Shown: positions 32,883 through 42,314 of the stretch, one piece after another
Layout: each line of letters begins with the position of its first letter
Numbering within the stretch: position 1 is the stretch's first letter
DNA from: Alcanivoracaceae bacterium
GTDB lineage: Bacteria > Pseudomonadota > Gammaproteobacteria > Xanthomonadales > Marinicellaceae
DNA: 64,000 nt
Direction: 5' to 3'
Assembly (NCBI GenBank): GCA_016744455.1
Contig: JADGEI010000007.1
Coordinates: 62,001 to 126,000, forward strand
The notes under the pieces: model-generated
The model's database searches: none
What the model was told of the DNA's origin: nothing
Seen by the model: only the letters and a program-made list of their open reading frames with translations
Program-made: the position numbers and the translations under genes

Positions 32883-33183
32883 CTCATTTACTGAAAGCGA
32901 TTATAACCAGAGACAGCTCAAGCGGATCTTTTATCGCCGCTTGGCTGTTGTCGTTTGGGTGTCCTTTATAGTGGCAGCTATTCAGACCATGGGTTTTTTT
33001 GCAGCATTTGACCCAGTTTTAATGGGTCAATTAGCCACTTTCAATGTAGAACTTACGGCCATACAAGGATATACTTTTGGTTTTATATTTTTCTGGATTT
33101 TTAATTTGGTAACCGCATTTATTGTCGGGATAGCAATGGTATTACCGCGTACTAAATTGGCAAAAAATCACCGCAAAAATTAA
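32875..33183 (+). CDS. Small membrane protein between ccoP and ccoG
   Basis: 102 aa, two hydrophobic segments, 8-bp overlap with ccoP. Confidence 0.6.
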   Translation: MNNSFTESDYNQRQLKRIFYRRLAVVVWVSFIVAAIQTMGFFAAFDPVLMGQLATFNVELTAIQGYTFGFIFFWIFNLVTAFIVGIAMVLPRTKLAKNHRKN

Positions 33184-33227
33184 CACACAAACTCTGTAAT
33201 TCTATTAATTAAGGAATAGTCAAAATT

Positions 33228-34622
33228 ATGAATCAAGATAAACAGCCTCTTGAGATTCAATTATACGAATCTCGCAAAAAGATTCACCCACGCGATGCGA
33301 AAGGTTTTTTTCAAAACTTACGTAAATTGTCACTGTTTACATTGTTAGGAATATTCTATTTTATTCCTTGGTTGAATTTTGATGGGCATCAAGCTATTTT
33401 ATTTGACTTGCCTGAACGAAAATTTTATATCTTTTCCATAACTTTCTGGCCACAAGATTTTATTTTCTTATCATGGGCACTCATAATCGCTGCATTTACT
33501 TTATTTTTTGTTACGGCTTTGGCTGGGCGTGTTTGGTGTGGGTTTGCCTGTCCACAAACAGTTTGGACAGAATTATTTGTACGTATTGAATTTTGGATTG
33601 AAGGTAATAGAAACAAAAGAATTAAACTAGATAAACGTAAGTGGGATTGGTACAAAGTTAAGACACGAGGCCTGAAAATTCTTCTATGGCTACTTTTAGC
33701 ACTATGGACTGGTTTCACCTTTGTTGGCTATTTTTCTCCAATTCGTGAATTATTTTTTAATGTGCAAACGTGGTCTCTTGGACCTTGGGAGTCTTTCTGG
33801 ATTGTTTTTTATGGTCTAGCAACTTATGGAAATGCTGGATTTTTACGCGAACAAGTTTGTTTACATATGTGTCCTTATGCACGTTTTCAAAGCGCAATGT
33901 TTGATAAAGATACGCTTATTATTTCCTACGATGTAGAGCGTGGCGAACCTCGTATAGCAGGAAAAAAGAAAAGAGCAGAAGCAGATAACCCGGGTGACTG
34001 TATAGAGTGTCAAGCGTGTGTTCAGGTCTGCCCAACAGGAATTGATATTCGTGATGGCCTACAATATGAATGCATAGCATGTGCTGCATGTATCGATGTT
34101 TGTGATGAGGTCATGGATAAGATTGGGAAGCCGAAAGGCTTAATTAAATACACCACAGAAAATCAAGAAAATGGTGGAAAAACCCATATAATGCGACCAA
34201 GAATAATGGTATACATGCTTGCATTAAGTATTTTTATTGGTTTGTTTAGTTATACGTTATATTCGAGAAAGAATATTGCGGTTGACGTGCTACGCGATAG
34301 GAATTCATTTTTCAGGATGGTTGGATCTAAAACCATTGAAAATGTTTATAAGCTAAAAATTATGAATAAAGGTAAGACAGCACAACAATATGACATTACT
34401 GCAACGGGTAATGATGTTGAATTTGATGTTGTAATTGATGATAAATTTAAAGACAGAAAGTTAGCAGCTGGAGAAGTATTAAACTTGCCGGTTAAGGTAA
34501 GAGCCAATAGAAAGGATATTTCACGCCATATTCAAAACATAGAATTACACATTAAAGCCATTAATGAAGGTGGAGATGAAGTAACCGAGGAGACTAAGTA
34601 TTTTGGACCCCGTAAAAAGTAA
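33228..34622 (+). CDS. ccoG: Cytochrome c oxidase accessory protein CcoG (ferredoxin-like)
   Basis: GRVWCGFACPQTVWTE, CLHMCPYARFQSAM, CIECQACVQVCPTGIDIR. Confidence 0.95.
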   Translation: MNQDKQPLEIQLYESRKKIHPRDAKGFFQNLRKLSLFTLLGIFYFIPWLNFDGHQAILFDLPERKFYIFSITFWPQDFIFLSWALIIAAFTLFFVTALAGRVWCGFACPQTVWTELFVRIEFWIEGNRNKRIKLDKRKWDWYKVKTRGLKILLWLLLALWTGFTFVGYFSPIRELFFNVQTWSLGPWESFWIVFYGLATYGNAGFLREQVCLHMCPYARFQSAMFDKDTLIISYDVERGEPRIAGKKKRAEADNPGDCIECQACVQVCPTGIDIRDGLQYECIACAACIDVCDEVMDKIGKPKGLIKYTTENQENGGKTHIMRPRIMVYMLALSIFIGLFSYTLYSRKNIAVDVLRDRNSFFRMVGSKTIENVYKLKIMNKGKTAQQYDITATGNDVEFDVVIDDKFKDRKLAAGEVLNLPVKVRANRKDISRHIQNIELHIKAINEGGDEVTEETKYFGPRKK

Positions 34623-34797
34623 AAAGAATCACATAACACCATGGTATAAAATCCCTATGGTATGGTTTGTCATAGCCTTACCGATGATTGCTGTTGTTGC
34701 ATCATTAACCACAGTTGTTATAGCAGCTAAAAATAGACCTGTTGTAATTGAACACAATGAATCTTATAAGAAAGTAGGTGAAAAACCGACCAGATGA
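34603..34797 (+). CDS. ccoH: Short FixH/CcoH-like membrane protein (64 aa)
   Basis: HITPWYKIPMVWFVIALPMIAVVASLTTVVIAAKNRPVV resembles the FixH N-terminal TM; operon position between ccoG and ccoI. Confidence 0.6.
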   Translation: MDPVKSKKNHITPWYKIPMVWFVIALPMIAVVASLTTVVIAAKNRPVVIEHNESYKKVGEKPTR

Positions 34798-37181
34798 TTT
34801 GTTTTCATTGCCATGAGAACATTCCCAAAGGTTTAACTATTCAAGCGACAATAGCTGGTGAAACACAGTTGATGTGTTGTCATGGGTGTAAGGCGGTTGC
34901 TGAATTCATTGATGAATCAGGTAATTGTGAATTTTATGATTATCGTGGTGATTCACAACCAGCAAGCAAAGCACAAGTTGCTGAAAAAAAATGGCAACAA
35001 TTTGATGATACGTTAAATTTTCAAGCATTTACCTCGCATCTATTTGACAATATCTATACTACAACAATCCGCCTTGATGGCATTTACTGTAGTGCATGTG
35101 GATGGTTAATTGATAAACACCTACGTGGTTTACAAGGCATAAAAGATGTTAAACTCAACACCATCACCAAAAAACTACTAGTAGAGTTTGATTCAGAAAA
35201 AATTAAACTTAGTCAAATTTTAACTACTATAAATTTTCTTGGATATCAACCCATTCTCAGTCAAGGCAACGAAGGCAGCGAGTCAAATGAACGCAAAAAT
35301 GCATTAAAACGTCTAGTATTAGCAGGTTTTGGTATGATGTTTATCATGACAATTTCAGTCCCTATTTACAGTGGAAAATATTCAGGGATTGACCCGCAAA
35401 TACAACGTTTTTTCGAATTAGTGAGTTTATTGGTTGCAACAATCGTCTATTTCTATTCTGGTATAATCTTTCTAAAAAATGCACTAAGAGATATAAGTAA
35501 CAAACATTTAGGAATGGATGTTCCAGTCGCTATTTCAATTTCACTTGCCTATGTTGCAAGCGTATACAACGTATTAAGCCATAATGGCCAAACTATATAT
35601 TTTGACTCAATGGTTATGTTCATATTTTTCTTGCTCGCGGGGAGGTTTGTAGAAATGACTGTACGCCACCAAGGTATGAATGCTCATGATGCACTTGCAA
35701 GTATGGTTCCAACAAGTGTAAGTATAGTTAAGAAATCTGGTATTTCCCAAGCCCCCTTCAGTAGTATTGTAAAAGGTGACATTATACAAGTAGGTTCTGG
35801 CGAATCAATCCCGGTTGATGGGGTTGTTTTATCAGGCAATGCAAATATCAATGAGTCTATGATTACTGGTGAAGAAAAACCCATAACTAAATCCAATAAC
35901 TCAACAGTTATGGCGGGCAGCAAAGTTGAAGATGGTGAAATACAAATAACATCTAAAGCGATTGGTGATGAAACTATTCTTGCAAGTTTGAACAATTTAC
36001 TCGAAAAAGCACAACTCCAAAAGCCAAAAACATTACAGCTGGTTGATAAACTAGCGGCTTGGTTTGTTGCCGTAGTACTAGTTTTAGCGACAGCGACAGC
36101 TATTTATTATCAAATCTTTCAACCAGAAAAAACCATGTTAACAGTACTGGCTGTTTTAGTTGCTACCTGTCCTTGTGCTTTATCATTAGCAACTCCTGCA
36201 GCATTAACGGCTGCTAGTGTACGCTTAATGAAAAGTGGAATCCTAATAAATAATCTTGATGCCATTACAAAAATATCAAAAATAAAACAATGGTTTTTTG
36301 ATAAAACTGGAACGTTAACAGAGCCTCAAATGTCACTAATAAAAGTCCACAACTACAGCGGTTTTTCTGATAATAATCTCTTGAAAATTATAGCAACGTT
36401 AGAACACAATAGCTTTCACCCGATCGCTTCTGCATTCGATGATTATTATGACGAATCGATTACCCTAAGAGAATTTAAAGAGGTGGCCAGTTTAGGTGTG
36501 AAGGGGGTTATTAATGGTTTAACTTATAAATCTGGAAGTAAAACATTTGTAGGGTTTACAGAAGAAAATATTCAATCAAGTAACTTTCAGAACGATTCAA
36601 TACAAGTTTATTTATCAGGGCAAGATAAACTATTGGCAATTTTTGAGCTTGATAATCAATTAAGAAAAGGAACACAAACAATCATAAATCAACTACAAAA
36701 GGATGAAAACCATTTAGTTATTATAAGTGGAGATAAACAAAAACCCGTAGAACATGTTGCTAAAATTCTTCGAATAAAAGATTATTATGCTGAGCAAACA
36801 CCTGAAGAAAAGATAAATATAATTCATCAACAACAAGCAGATTCTAATGGCACAGTGATGTTAGGAGATGGGGTTAATGATGCTCCTGTTTTAGCACAAT
36901 CTGATGTTTCTATTAGTTTTAACCAGGGAACACAATTAGCACGAGCTGCCTCAGATCTAATTATAATGGGGAATTCCTTAACCAGTATAAATTCATTACT
37001 AAAAATCAGTCGTAAAACGAATAACATCATCAAACAGAATATTATATGGGCTTTGCTCTATAATTTATGCGTCACTCCACTAGCTATGATGGGGTATCTA
37101 GCACCCTGGATGGCTGCTATCGGCATGTCACTGAGTTCTTTGTTTGTTGTATTGAATGCAAAACGCATTTTGTTAAAATAG
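34794..37181 (+). CDS. ccoI: Cation (Cu)-transporting P-type ATPase CcoI/FixI
   Basis: YCSACGWLIDKHL, CPCALSLATPAAL, FDKTGTLTEP, GDGVNDAPVLAQSDV. Confidence 0.94.
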   Translation: MICFHCHENIPKGLTIQATIAGETQLMCCHGCKAVAEFIDESGNCEFYDYRGDSQPASKAQVAEKKWQQFDDTLNFQAFTSHLFDNIYTTTIRLDGIYCSACGWLIDKHLRGLQGIKDVKLNTITKKLLVEFDSEKIKLSQILTTINFLGYQPILSQGNEGSESNERKNALKRLVLAGFGMMFIMTISVPIYSGKYSGIDPQIQRFFELVSLLVATIVYFYSGIIFLKNALRDISNKHLGMDVPVAISISLAYVASVYNVLSHNGQTIYFDSMVMFIFFLLAGRFVEMTVRHQGMNAHDALASMVPTSVSIVKKSGISQAPFSSIVKGDIIQVGSGESIPVDGVVLSGNANINESMITGEEKPITKSNNSTVMAGSKVEDGEIQITSKAIGDETILASLNNLLEKAQLQKPKTLQLVDKLAAWFVAVVLVLATATAIYYQIFQPEKTMLTVLAVLVATCPCALSLATPAALTAASVRLMKSGILINNLDAITKISKIKQWFFDKTGTLTEPQMSLIKVHNYSGFSDNNLLKIIATLEHNSFHPIASAFDDYYDESITLREFKEVASLGVKGVINGLTYKSGSKTFVGFTEENIQSSNFQNDSIQVYLSGQDKLLAIFELDNQLRKGTQTIINQLQKDENHLVIISGDKQKPVEHVAKILRIKDYYAEQTPEEKINIIHQQQADSNGTVMLGDGVNDAPVLAQSDVSISFNQGTQLARAASDLIIMGNSLTSINSLLKISRKTNNIIKQNIIWALLYNLCVTPLAMMGYLAPWMAAIGMSLSSLFVVLNAKRILLK

Positions 37182-37422
37182 CCAAATACTTGAAATAAAA
37201 ATTGAATTTTAATTCACTAGAACCTATTAAAATATTGCACTAATTATTGTTCGATACTTTTAGACCTTCTATTCTTTGTAGAATTTATTTTCATGACTAT
37301 GAATTATGTTAATATACTGATTGATTAATAATTTATTCGTAGCGAGACTGAGCCTAGTATTAAGTGATAAAATTTCAGTCAAGCCTTACGAAGTCAATGA
37401 CAACATAATTTGGAGAAATTGC

Positions 37423-37839
37423 ATGAATCCAACTGCATTAGCCTTATCTGGTTATATTACATGGTTTTTAGTTTTACTTAGTAGTATCGTTTTGATGCGT
37501 GTACATTTGACGTTATCTGGAAAAAGACGAGCCAACAGTTTTAGTCCAACAGGAGAAGATGTATCTGATTTTTCAGCACGTTTATGTCGGACCCATGCAA
37601 ACTGTTACGAAGCTATGCCATATATTGGTGGTTTATTAATTGTGGCATTAGCTACAGACAATACACACATTACTGATTCTCTGGCCTTGCCTTTAATGAT
37701 TGCACGTTTCTTGCAGTCTGTTGTTCATTTGATTTCAACGAAAAACTTAGCCGTTATGGCACGCTTTACCTTTTTAACCATCCAAATAATAATCTGTTTT
37801 TATTGGTCTATTATGTTTTTACATAAATTTACAGGTTAA
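37423..37839 (+). CDS. MAPEG-family membrane protein
   Basis: RANSF(S)PTGEDVSDFSARLCRTHANCYEAMPYIGGLL, ARFLQSVVHLIS. Start reset to ATG 37423 with a plausible RBS. Confidence 0.75.
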   Translation: MNPTALALSGYITWFLVLLSSIVLMRVHLTLSGKRRANSFSPTGEDVSDFSARLCRTHANCYEAMPYIGGLLIVALATDNTHITDSLALPLMIARFLQSVVHLISTKNLAVMARFTFLTIQIIICFYWSIMFLHKFTG

Positions 37840-38045
37840 TTCGCTATTGAAGATTATGGATGCTGAGACGATAGAAAAATAAAAAAAAACACTAGGTATT
37901 TATTTAATTGACTTGCGATGAATTTAAAACAATTTATGTAAAAATACAGTAATAATAGTGTCTAGTATCGAAAAGGATTGAATTATTTTTAATTGTCCTC
38001 AGGTAGTATTTAACAAATACATTAACTAAATAATAGGAGCATTCA

Positions 38046-38399
38046 ATGCAAATACTCGTCAATACAGATCACAACGTTAAAGGTGGTGATTTATTGGTAC
38101 AATATGTTAAAAATCTATTAAACGATTCTTTAAATAGCTTTAGGGATGAAATTACACGCATAGAGGTGCATATCTCTGATGAAAATGGTCTCAAAGGTGG
38201 TGATGATGATTTACGTTGTACCATCGAAGCACGCTTAAGAGGAATGCAACCAATTGCAGTCACTCATAATGATGAAAACATTGACTTAGCCATTGCTGGT
38301 TCTGCTGATCGTATTGCTCGGTCAATTAGAAAAACACTTGAAAAAAGACGCGAAATTAAGCTCACACAACAGGGGCATAAAACAGAAATTATTGGTTAA
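38046..38399 (+). CDS. HPF/RaiA-family ribosome-associated protein
   Basis: VHISDENGLKGGDDDLRCTIEARLRGMQPIAVTHNDENIDLAIAGSADRIARSIRKTLEKRR. Confidence 0.75.
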   Translation: MQILVNTDHNVKGGDLLVQYVKNLLNDSLNSFRDEITRIEVHISDENGLKGGDDDLRCTIEARLRGMQPIAVTHNDENIDLAIAGSADRIARSIRKTLEKRREIKLTQQGHKTEIIG

Positions 38400-38531
38400 A
38401 AATTACAAGCAAGGGTGAAAAATACTGAGTATTTATTTTTTGGAATTTATCGTGATGTGTTAACGGTGTTATACTTTATATCTTTCATGATAAATAGATT
38501 TTGACTTAAATTTTAAAAATCATTGATAAAA

Positions 38532-39947
38532 TCAATCCTCAAACCCATCTGTAAAAATAGCGCTATTATCAACAAATAACTGCGTTGCTAATCCATTAAT
38601 GTATTCTTCTATTGCTGTATATCCTGATGGCATTATGGTGTTGTTGTCAACTATACTTGGGTTTAGGCCATTTAGCGATTCCCAATTATTGGGCATTCCA
38701 TCACCATCTGAATCCAGTGGTGGAGCCGTTGGAGTTAAGCCATCGAGTAAATCTACTGGACGGAAATTCCCCCATGAGCCTGATCGTGTTTGTAAATCGG
38801 TTAACGATTGTCGTGCAATAATATCACGTGGGAAGGCTCCGACCTGTTCAATTAAAAGACTTTCGATTTGATTACTGATATCAGTCGTGATTGAAACATT
38901 ACCTTGTGAACTAAAATTGAACTCACCAATTTGATTGAATTGCATTTCAATAATGCCACAACAAACAAAAGTGTATTCGTTTAAGAAAGCACTATCATCC
39001 CAGGGATTATCAACTATACCAGTGTAAACACCTGGGTCTTGGATTAAATTATCGTGTAGCCAGTATTGCGTGATGATTGGAGGACTGTCATTTTCTGGAT
39101 CAAACCAAAAGGGTGCTAATGAGGCACTTGGGCCAGCGATGTAATTATTGCCTATGATATTAAACTGTCCATCTGCAACGACATTGTGGTGGACAAAACC
39201 TTCTCTGCCGTTGTAGATTAAATTATTTTTAACCTCAGCGGGACCAACTGATAGTGCTGGTGTGCGATTACGTGCGTGGGCAAAATAGTTATGATGAATG
39301 GAAATAAAACCACCCATGCGAGAATTACCATCACAACTGTTGTCGTCCAAACACGGCCTGTGGTTTAGTATACCTTTGTTATGATCCCAGCCATTACCAG
39401 GATCATAAATTGGGAATGAAATATTTGACCATTGAATGGTGATATGGTTGGCACCATCCCACATATCAATGTTTTCATCAGCGCCATGGGATACATCAAC
39501 ATGATCTAAAATAATCGTGTTGGCGGATGAGAATTGAATTCCATCATGTTGATTAGGTGGCCATTGTGCATCGGGGTTTGGTGGGCGAACACGAATATGA
39601 CGAATGATAATGTTGCTGGTTTCATTTCCAAATTCTGTTGTAAGATGCCCGACAATAGTAATGCCAGCACCCGGAGCGGTTTGTCCTGCAATAGTGACAT
39701 CACCATGTGGAATTTCGATATCACTGGTTATGATGCCTGAGACGTCAAAAACAATGATACGTGCGCCAGCTTGATCAAGCGCCCACTGTAATGAGCCAAT
39801 ACCCGAAGCATTTAATGTAGTGACTTTAATCACAGTACCATTGCGACCACCCGTGGCAAAAGCACCAAAACCTTCCGCTTCAGGAAATGATTTTAGCTGG
39901 GCTTGCGCTTGAAAAGTAAGCACTACTAACAACAAATATTTAGCCAT
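38532..39947 (-). CDS. Pectate-lyase-like secreted right-handed beta-helix protein with IFTDGFED tail
   Basis: Signal peptide; SFPEAEGFGAFATGGRNGTVIKVTTLNASGIGSLQWALD; DSDGDGMPNNWE calcium-binding-like repeat; C-terminus NSAIFTDGFED. Confidence 0.8.
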   Translation of the reverse strand: MAKYLLLVVLTFQAQAQLKSFPEAEGFGAFATGGRNGTVIKVTTLNASGIGSLQWALDQAGARIIVFDVSGIITSDIEIPHGDVTIAGQTAPGAGITIVGHLTTEFGNETSNIIIRHIRVRPPNPDAQWPPNQHDGIQFSSANTIILDHVDVSHGADENIDMWDGANHITIQWSNISFPIYDPGNGWDHNKGILNHRPCLDDNSCDGNSRMGGFISIHHNYFAHARNRTPALSVGPAEVKNNLIYNGREGFVHHNVVADGQFNIIGNNYIAGPSASLAPFWFDPENDSPPIITQYWLHDNLIQDPGVYTGIVDNPWDDSAFLNEYTFVCCGIIEMQFNQIGEFNFSSQGNVSITTDISNQIESLLIEQVGAFPRDIIARQSLTDLQTRSGSWGNFRPVDLLDGLTPTAPPLDSDGDGMPNNWESLNGLNPSIVDNNTIMPSGYTAIEEYINGLATQLFVDNSAIFTDGFED

Positions 39948-39961
39948 TGTTCTTTACCTTT

Positions 39962-42244
39962 TTACTCAAAACCATCGCTAAATAGAAAGGTGTTTAGGTT
40001 TTGTTTCCAGTGTTGTAACAAGGCCCTAAACGCCTCAGCTTTTTGAGTATTGGCAGGGTTTCCGGCTTGATCAATATCATTTACTCCGTGACAACCACCA
40101 CAGGCACGAATTTCTCCGGGTTGAAAGGTTATCCAATAACGTTCTCGAACTACTGGTGTTGCATCAGGTGCTAATGTTTGCCACGCCATTGCACGTCTAG
40201 CAGGTACAAAGGCGGCAACTGAGCCATCAGGATAAACTTCCATACTACCAGTAGGTGCTGCTGCAAATGGAATGTTATTTGCCATGGCATTGTCATCATG
40301 TAAGAATTGTGCAATCACTCTTTGGCCATTATCTGGTGAAGTTACGCCTCCAGAACCTCTAATCTGATCACCTTGAACAAATTGCATATGAGAAATGTCA
40401 TAAATTTTACCAGCTGAGCCTATGGTTTGATGAAGTTGACCAGCTACTTTAATGTTATAAGGTTGTTGCTTATCTGTGGTGTCTCGTGTTGTGACATCAC
40501 GCATCACTAATACCGCTAGGTTTTTGTTAGATAAGTAATCTTTAAATTGATTGGCGTTAACATTTTCTTCGTTAAACACCAATTGTTCTGGTGTTTGTAT
40601 TTGGCTACTTGTTAAAGGTGGAGTTGTGGTTGTAATAACTTCAACAGCCTGTAACTCCCATAGTGGGCCTGTGTAAGACACTAAAACATCTGGATCAAAA
40701 TAGGAAATAGTGACATTGCCCAAACTCGTAATTGGTGAACTAGGAATATAATCCCCTGAACCATTCATGCTATAAGTTTTTATACGATAAGCATATCGTG
40801 GTTGTGGGTTAGCTCTAGTGCCTTCGTTTAAATTACCTCTTGTTTCAGATGTATGTGAGGCAATTATTGTATTGTTATTCATGGTAATTGGGTCGCGTGA
40901 AAAACCGATATGTTCTGGTGGTGGCGAATCGCTGGTGTCACGGGTAGACTCATGAGTAATATTGTCTACAGTGACTAAATCAGGTCTGTCTCCATCTGCT
41001 AAATTAAAGGCGATTATTTGGCCGCCGTTATGGGTAGCAAATTCAGGTGCCTCAATCGCGAGAAAACGCCCGTCTTGATTGGGGTCTTCATGTAACATAA
41101 AAGTATTCAATATAGAGTTTTGGTTTGGTCTGTTAACACCGGGGATAAATTCTTGTAAATTAGTGTCATCGTTCAAACTGCGATTAAAATAACTATGAAA
41201 TTCATGCCTACCTACATGATTTAATGTTTCTTCTTCTGTACCATCCTGATTGATTTCCCATGGGAAGAAATGATTTATGCTGTGACCTTCTAAGTTTGTA
41301 CCTGTCAATAAATCTACTTCTTCGCCACGAGGTTCTGGAAAAATTTCCAAAACATTATTAACACGTGGCGCACTGGAATCTACGGGTTCAGTGAGGTAGT
41401 TAAAGGCATCTATATTGTTATTTGGAGAGGCTTGTTGATCTCTTTGCAAGTGGTCCCAACGAGTAAATACCAGCCGACCAGAACTATCGATCAAAGGTGA
41501 AAAAGAACCAGAAGGCGAATGTTGCAGAAGTGAAACCTCAGCTGTCGTCGGGTTTAATTTCCATAAACCTGTATTAGTCGCCGATGATTCATATTCGTCA
41601 TGTTGTGGGTAATTATAGCGATTTTTTGTTCGTGGCATATCCGTTGTAAAGATAATGCTGTCATCTGACCCATAAATTGGAGAAATGTTATTATAATCAA
41701 CAGGTTGGTTAGCTAATTTAGTAATGACAACAGTTTGCCCCAAACCAAAACCTGTTATTTCATAGAGTTGCCAAAAGAAATTGCGTTCGCCAAATATTTC
41801 GGCTGGTGCACCAATGACCATACTGAAAAGTGCCTTGGTACCACTCCAATGAATAGCCGGATCTCGAACAGCAATGGAGTCAGCACCCTGAAAACCAATC
41901 ATCCCAAATCCTGCTTCTTGGGTAAGGTTTCTTAAACTGCCATCGGTATAACGAATATACAAATCACCGCCACGGCCAGTGACACTAATTTCTCCTGAAT
42001 GGTTACCAAAAGTTGATCCAATGGTAACAAAATCTGCAGCAATAGGAAATTGTGTGACAAACATAATAGGATTGGCTATAGAGTTTCCAGCTATTGTTAC
42101 ACCGTTAAACAATATAGAATAGATCACAAATAGTATTATGAGAGGTTTTTGCTTAACTGTACGGTAAAATAAATACAGATTAACTTGGGTTGATTTTAAT
42201 TGTCTTGCGAATTGTGCAAAGCTATCTATTATTGTTTTATTCAT
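39962..42244 (-). CDS. HzsA-like/PD40 secreted protein with one CxxCH heme motif and FLFSDGFE tail
   Basis: Beta-propeller-like N-terminal half; PARRAMAWQTLAP...RYWITFQPGEIRACGGCHGVND; C-terminus NTFLFSDGFE. Confidence 0.65.
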   Translation of the reverse strand: MNKTIIDSFAQFARQLKSTQVNLYLFYRTVKQKPLIILFVIYSILFNGVTIAGNSIANPIMFVTQFPIAADFVTIGSTFGNHSGEISVTGRGGDLYIRYTDGSLRNLTQEAGFGMIGFQGADSIAVRDPAIHWSGTKALFSMVIGAPAEIFGERNFFWQLYEITGFGLGQTVVITKLANQPVDYNNISPIYGSDDSIIFTTDMPRTKNRYNYPQHDEYESSATNTGLWKLNPTTAEVSLLQHSPSGSFSPLIDSSGRLVFTRWDHLQRDQQASPNNNIDAFNYLTEPVDSSAPRVNNVLEIFPEPRGEEVDLLTGTNLEGHSINHFFPWEINQDGTEEETLNHVGRHEFHSYFNRSLNDDTNLQEFIPGVNRPNQNSILNTFMLHEDPNQDGRFLAIEAPEFATHNGGQIIAFNLADGDRPDLVTVDNITHESTRDTSDSPPPEHIGFSRDPITMNNNTIIASHTSETRGNLNEGTRANPQPRYAYRIKTYSMNGSGDYIPSSPITSLGNVTISYFDPDVLVSYTGPLWELQAVEVITTTTPPLTSSQIQTPEQLVFNEENVNANQFKDYLSNKNLAVLVMRDVTTRDTTDKQQPYNIKVAGQLHQTIGSAGKIYDISHMQFVQGDQIRGSGGVTSPDNGQRVIAQFLHDDNAMANNIPFAAAPTGSMEVYPDGSVAAFVPARRAMAWQTLAPDATPVVRERYWITFQPGEIRACGGCHGVNDIDQAGNPANTQKAEAFRALLQHWKQNLNTFLFSDGFE

Positions 42245-42314
42245 ATTTCCTCCAATAAGACTTAATTTTACTACGAATTAGAATGCAATTTTTTTATCTC
42301 TATCACAGATTCAA

